9,294 bases of DNA from NCBI GenBank assembly GCA_030530905.1, contig JAUMUB010000036.1:1-9294 (forward strand), read 5' to 3'. The notes below the pieces were generated by a model. That model was not told the DNA's origin. It did not search any database and saw only the letters and a list, made by a program, of their open reading frames with translations. This document shows, in pieces, positions 6,134 to 9,294 of the stretch. This DNA comes from Bifidobacteriaceae bacterium (GTDB lineage: Bacteria; Actinomycetota; Actinomycetes; Actinomycetales; Bifidobacteriaceae). The position numbers were made by a program, and so were the translations under genes. Position 1 is the first letter of the stretch. The number at the start of each line of letters is the position of its first letter.

Positions 6134-8467
6134 TTAATGCGCATTCATTTTACGCAAACGAGGCTCAGCAGATCCCTTAGCTCCCGTAAGACGATACACA
6201 TCAAAAACACCTTCAATCTTACGCACAGCAGCAAGCAACGTATTTAAATGCTGAGGATCAGCCATTTCAAATGAGAATTGACTTGTTGCCACACGATCAG
6301 CACCTGTCGAAATAGAGCCAGTCATAATATTTACACCATGATCAGAAAGAACACGTGTAATATCAGAAAGTAAATGTGGCCTATCCAATCCCTCAACCTG
6401 AATCTTTACCATGAACAAGCCCTTGGCATTCGTCCATTCCACCGACACCACGCGATCAGGCTGATTCTTTTGCAATTCAATAATATTTTGACAATCACTA
6501 CGGTGCACAGAAACACCTTGATTACGAGTGATAAAGCCAATAATCTGATCACCTGGAACAGGAGTACAGCATCGGGCTAATTTTACCCAAATATCGCCAA
6601 CACCTTGCACAGAAACACCTAAGGAATCGCCTTGATTGCCTTTAGATTCTCGACGAACTGTTAATCCCTCGCGCTCAGCTTCCTCAGCAACCTCATCACT
6701 GCCATAATCTTTCACCAAATGTGCAATCACATTTTGAGTGGAAATCTGCCCCTCGCCGATAGCCGCAAAAACAGTGTCTTCATTCGGTAAACCTAAATCA
6801 TCAGCTAAGCCAATAATAGATTGAGGAGATATAAGAGCGCTTACTGGAAGATTACGTTTGCGCAATGCACGAACAAGTTCGTCACGCCCCTCTTCAATAG
6901 CTTCAGTACGACGTTCCTTGCTGAACCACTGACGAATCTTATTACGAGCTTTCTGACTTTTAACAAAGCTCATCCAGTCACGAGAAGGACCAGCAGTATC
7001 AGATTTAGAAGTTAAAACTTCAACCGTATCTCCACTTTGAAGCTGAGTATCCAACGGAACAAGACGGCCGTTTACACGCGCACCCATAGTACGATGACCA
7101 ACTTCAGTATGCACAGCATACGCAAAATCTACAGGTGTAGCATGTGCTGGTAGAGAAACAATTCTACCTTTTGGCGTAAATACATATACCTCTGCTGAAC
7201 CTAAATCTTCTTTTAAAGAGCCTAAAAACTCATCTGAATCAGGAGTTTCACTTGTCCAATCAGCTAACTGTTGAATCCACTTAAGATTATCAGCTTCGCT
7301 TAACTCCTGATGCTCACCAGATTCACGGTTGCGATCTTCTTTATCGGGCGCACTTAAAGCACGACCTGCCTGACCATTAGCCTTATACTTCCAGTGCGCA
7401 GCAATACCAAACTCTGCTCTACGATGCATATCCCAAGTTCGAATCTGAATTTCAACAGGTTTACCACCAGGGCCTACAACTGTTGTATGCAAACTTTGAT
7501 ACATGTTCAACTTAGGCATAGCAATATAGTCTTTAAAACGACCTGGAATAGGGCTCCAACGCGCATGAACAGCACCAAGCGCAGCATAACACTCAGTTAT
7601 AGTGTTAACAATAATTCTCACCCCAACAAGGTCATATATATTCGAAAAATCATGACCACGAACAATCATCTTCTGATAAATCGAATAATAATCTTTAGGG
7701 CGTCCACTAATCGTAGCAGTAATTTTTTGAGCCTCTAAATCCTCATTCAGTTCAGCTAAAATCTGTTGCAAATATACTTCACGCTGTCCAGCGCGCTGTG
7801 CAACCAACATCACGATTTCATTATAAATTTTAGGATAAAGGGTTTTGAAACTCAGCTCTTCAAGCTCAGTTTTAATAGCATTCATACCAAGACGATTAGC
7901 AAGAGGAGCATACACATCAAGAGTTTCACGAGCTTTTTTCTGTGCACTAGAAAGCTTCACATACCGCCATGTACGTGCATTATGCACACGATCTGCAAGT
8001 TTTACCACAAGAACTCGCACATCACGGCTCATAGCCACAACCATTTTACGAATTGTTTCTGCCTGAGCAGAATCACCATACTCCATTTTTGACAGCTTGG
8101 TAACGCCATCAACAAGACCTGCTACAGTTGCACCAAACTCCTCCTGACACTCCTCCAAAGTGTATGGAGTATCCTCCACAGTATCGTGCAACAAACCTGC
8201 AGCAACAACCAAAGATCCCATACCTAAATCAGCAAGAATTTGAGATACTGCTAACGGATGGATAATATAAGGCTCACCTGATTTACGACGTTGAGATGAA
8301 TGCTGAGCGACAGCACGCCTATAAGCTCGCTCCAATATGCTTAAATCCTCATCAGGGTGATGATATTTGCACATTGCAACAATAGGCTCCAATGGGTCAA
8401 GATATTCACCGCTTATTTCGCATCCAAGCATATTTGCAGAACGAATTTCATCAAGCTCTTCACCCAT
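6134..8467 (-). CDS. rel: Bifunctional (p)ppGpp synthetase/hydrolase (RelA/SpoT family)
   Basis: This 777-residue long RSH protein makes and degrades the stringent-response alarmone (p)ppGpp. The hydrolase half looks active: R61, H70, H94-D95, E98-D99, and D159 to N163 in LADRVHN match the Rel metal-site residues. The synthetase half also looks active: D279 in YDLVGVRI, RFKD (310-313), YQSLHT (323-328) and E339 in EIQIRT. RFKD is the basic form of the motif found in bifunctional Rel proteins, rather than the acidic EXDD of synthetase-only RelA. A charged linker (364-392) leads to the TGS domain (about 425-487). A zinc-finger-like segment (C633, C634, H655, C659) and a C-terminal ACT domain (about 687-760) follow. 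The start has an excellent AAGGAGG (8474-8480) six bases upstream. It follows dut by 57 bases on the same strand, and no terminator was seen between them. Confidence 0.97.
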   Translation of the reverse strand: MGEELDEIRSANMLGCEISGEYLDPLEPIVAMCKYHHPDEDLSILERAYRRAVAQHSSQRRKSGEPYIIHPLAVSQILADLGMGSLVVAAGLLHDTVEDTPYTLEECQEEFGATVAGLVDGVTKLSKMEYGDSAQAETIRKMVVAMSRDVRVLVVKLADRVHNARTWRYVKLSSAQKKARETLDVYAPLANRLGMNAIKTELEELSFKTLYPKIYNEIVMLVAQRAGQREVYLQQILAELNEDLEAQKITATISGRPKDYYSIYQKMIVRGHDFSNIYDLVGVRIIVNTITECYAALGAVHARWSPIPGRFKDYIAMPKLNMYQSLHTTVVGPGGKPVEIQIRTWDMHRRAEFGIAAHWKYKANGQAGRALSAPDKEDRNRESGEHQELSEADNLKWIQQLADWTSETPDSDEFLGSLKEDLGSAEVYVFTPKGRIVSLPAHATPVDFAYAVHTEVGHRTMGARVNGRLVPLDTQLQSGDTVEVLTSKSDTAGPSRDWMSFVKSQKARNKIRQWFSKERRTEAIEEGRDELVRALRKRNLPVSALISPQSIIGLADDLGLPNEDTVFAAIGEGQISTQNVIAHLVKDYGSDEVAEEAEREGLTVRRESKGNQGDSLGVSVQGVGDIWVKLARCCTPVPGDQIIGFITRNQGVSVHRSDCQNIIELQKNQPDRVVSVEWTNAKGLFMVKIQVEGLDRPHLLSDITRVLSDHGVNIMTGSISTGADRVATSQFSFEMADPQHLNTLLAAVRKIEGVFDVYRLTGAKGSAEPRLRKMNAH

Positions 8468-8524
8468 TTTACACCTCCTTTACTGCCTTAATCTTATTGC
8501 CTAATAATACACAAAAAAAGAAAA

Positions 8525-9001
8525 TTAAGCACTATGAACGCCAGTAGAACCAAAACCATGCTCACCGCGGTCAGAATCAGGTAATGATTGTGCAGGAATA
8601 AATTCTGCTTCAACATAACGCTGAATTACCAGCTGCGCAATACGGTCGCCTGGTTCAAACACAGCAGTATTTTCAGGATCAAGATTAATTAAAGGAACTT
8701 TAATTTCTCCTCGATAACCAGCATCAACTGTACCAGGAGCATTTAAAACAGTAACTCCCTGCTTTGCTGCTAAACCGGAGCGAGGGTGTACTAACGCTAC
8801 ATAACCAGCAGGAAGAGCAATTGCAATTCCTGTCGACACAAGAGCACGCTCAAAAGGCTTCAACTCAAAGTGTTCTGTAGTGCGTAAGTCAGCTCCAGCA
8901 TCACCTGCATGAGCATAATGAAGATATGGCTCGCTTGAGTCTAGTGACTTAACTAATACCTCAACACTCTCAGGCTCATTATATGCCTCATCATATGCCA
9001 T
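8525..9001 (-). CDS. dut: Deoxyuridine 5'-triphosphate nucleotidohydrolase (dUTPase)
   Basis: This enzyme hydrolyses dUTP to dUMP and pyrophosphate, which keeps uracil out of DNA and feeds dTMP synthesis. At 158 residues it is a normal homotrimeric dUTPase. All five motifs are present in order: DAGADL (34-39), PRSGLA (73-78), GTVDAGYRGEI (90-100) with catalytic D93, GDRIAQLV (118-125), and RGEHGFGSTG (145-154). The last is the flexible C-terminal arm that closes over the nucleotide. Its ATG follows the stop codon of the DUF4193 gene with no gap (TAAATG), which suggests translational coupling. The nearest AAGGAG (9014-9019) lies 12 bases upstream, inside the preceding gene. The order DUF4193, dut, rel on one strand suggests an operon. 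Confidence 0.97.
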   Translation of the reverse strand: MAYDEAYNEPESVEVLVKSLDSSEPYLHYAHAGDAGADLRTTEHFELKPFERALVSTGIAIALPAGYVALVHPRSGLAAKQGVTVLNAPGTVDAGYRGEIKVPLINLDPENTAVFEPGDRIAQLVIQRYVEAEFIPAQSLPDSDRGEHGFGSTGVHSA

Positions 9002-9294
9002 TTAAGCAGCACACTCCTTGCACACAGGCTGACCATCATCCATATGATCTAACTGACTGCGATGTTTTACCAAGAAGCATTGTGAGCAAATAAATTCATC
9101 ACCCTGCATAGGAATAACAGTTACAGACGAATCCTCATTACTTAAATCTGCGCCTGGTAACTCATAATCTTCTGCAAGTGCGTTCTCATCATCATCGATA
9201 TCACTTGCATTATTCTGAGAATTACCACGAAATGCGCGTACTGATTCTTCATCGTCATCTTTGCTACGAGAAGAAATATCATAATCTTGTGCCA
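9002..9294 (-). CDS. DUF4193 family zinc-ribbon protein, complete except first base of start codon
   Basis: The frame encodes 97 residues if the missing base beyond the right edge is A, since the window ends in TG followed by codons for AQDYDISSR. The N-terminal two thirds are very acidic (for example SKDDDEES and DIDDDENALAEDYELPGAD) and probably flexible. The C-terminal third has two CxxC pairs, C70-x2-C73 and C92-x2-C95, consistent with a zinc ribbon. This is the actinobacterial DUF4193 architecture. In Mycobacterium tuberculosis a family member, Rv2699c, lies close to dut (Rv2697c), from memory. The function is unknown. No signal peptide or membrane segment is present. It is the first visible gene of the minus-strand cluster, so the cluster's promoter lies outside the window. 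Confidence 0.85.
   Translation of the reverse strand, partial: AQDYDISSRSKDDDEESVRAFRGNSQNNASDIDDDENALAEDYELPGADLSNEDSSVTVIPMQGDEFICSQCFLVKHRSQLDHMDDGQPVCKECAA

Noticed and set aside
7394..8092. Plus-strand open frames of 114 and 108 codons opposite rel
   Set aside because: Both are antisense to conserved HD and synthetase domain coding sequence. Their products are rich in Ser, Thr, Asn and His as expected for shadow frames, with no recognisable domain.

Overview
The window looks like ordinary chromosomal DNA from a low-GC member of the Bifidobacteriaceae, most likely Gardnerella or a close relative. That assignment comes from recognising the proteins and from the base composition (roughly 40% GC by eye), not from a database search. 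The actinobacterial markers are the DUF4193 protein next to dut, the long bifunctional Rel protein, the small SPOR-like protein behind nadE, and a bifidobacterial-type pyruvate formate-lyase. No mobile element, CRISPR array, rRNA or tRNA gene, or foreign-looking island was seen.

Layout from left to right: pflB (minus strand, a few C-terminal residues cut by the window edge) has a 297-base AT-rich leader containing two perfect TGTGA-N6-TCACA palindromes. Next come a 60-residue SPOR-like protein and nadE, both on the minus strand and probably one transcript. Divergent from nadE is a plus-strand HAD-IIB (Cof-type) phosphatase, followed by a cyclophilin-type peptidyl-prolyl isomerase. A strong bidirectional terminator separates the isomerase from a converging minus-strand cluster: a DUF4193 zinc-ribbon protein, dut, and rel. 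That cluster begins at the right edge of the window; the DUF4193 start codon is missing one base.

Functionally, the genes cover anaerobic pyruvate breakdown (PflB, acetyl-CoA plus formate), NAD synthesis (NadE), nucleotide-pool hygiene (Dut), stringent-response alarmone turnover (Rel) and protein folding (PPIase). All catalytic motifs that could be checked by eye are intact, and every gene in the window is of normal family length.

The most noteworthy signal is regulatory: the paired palindromes upstream of pflB, whose geometry fits either a CRP/GlxR-type cAMP-responsive regulator or the NADH-sensing repressor Rex. No previously undescribed multi-gene system was found.
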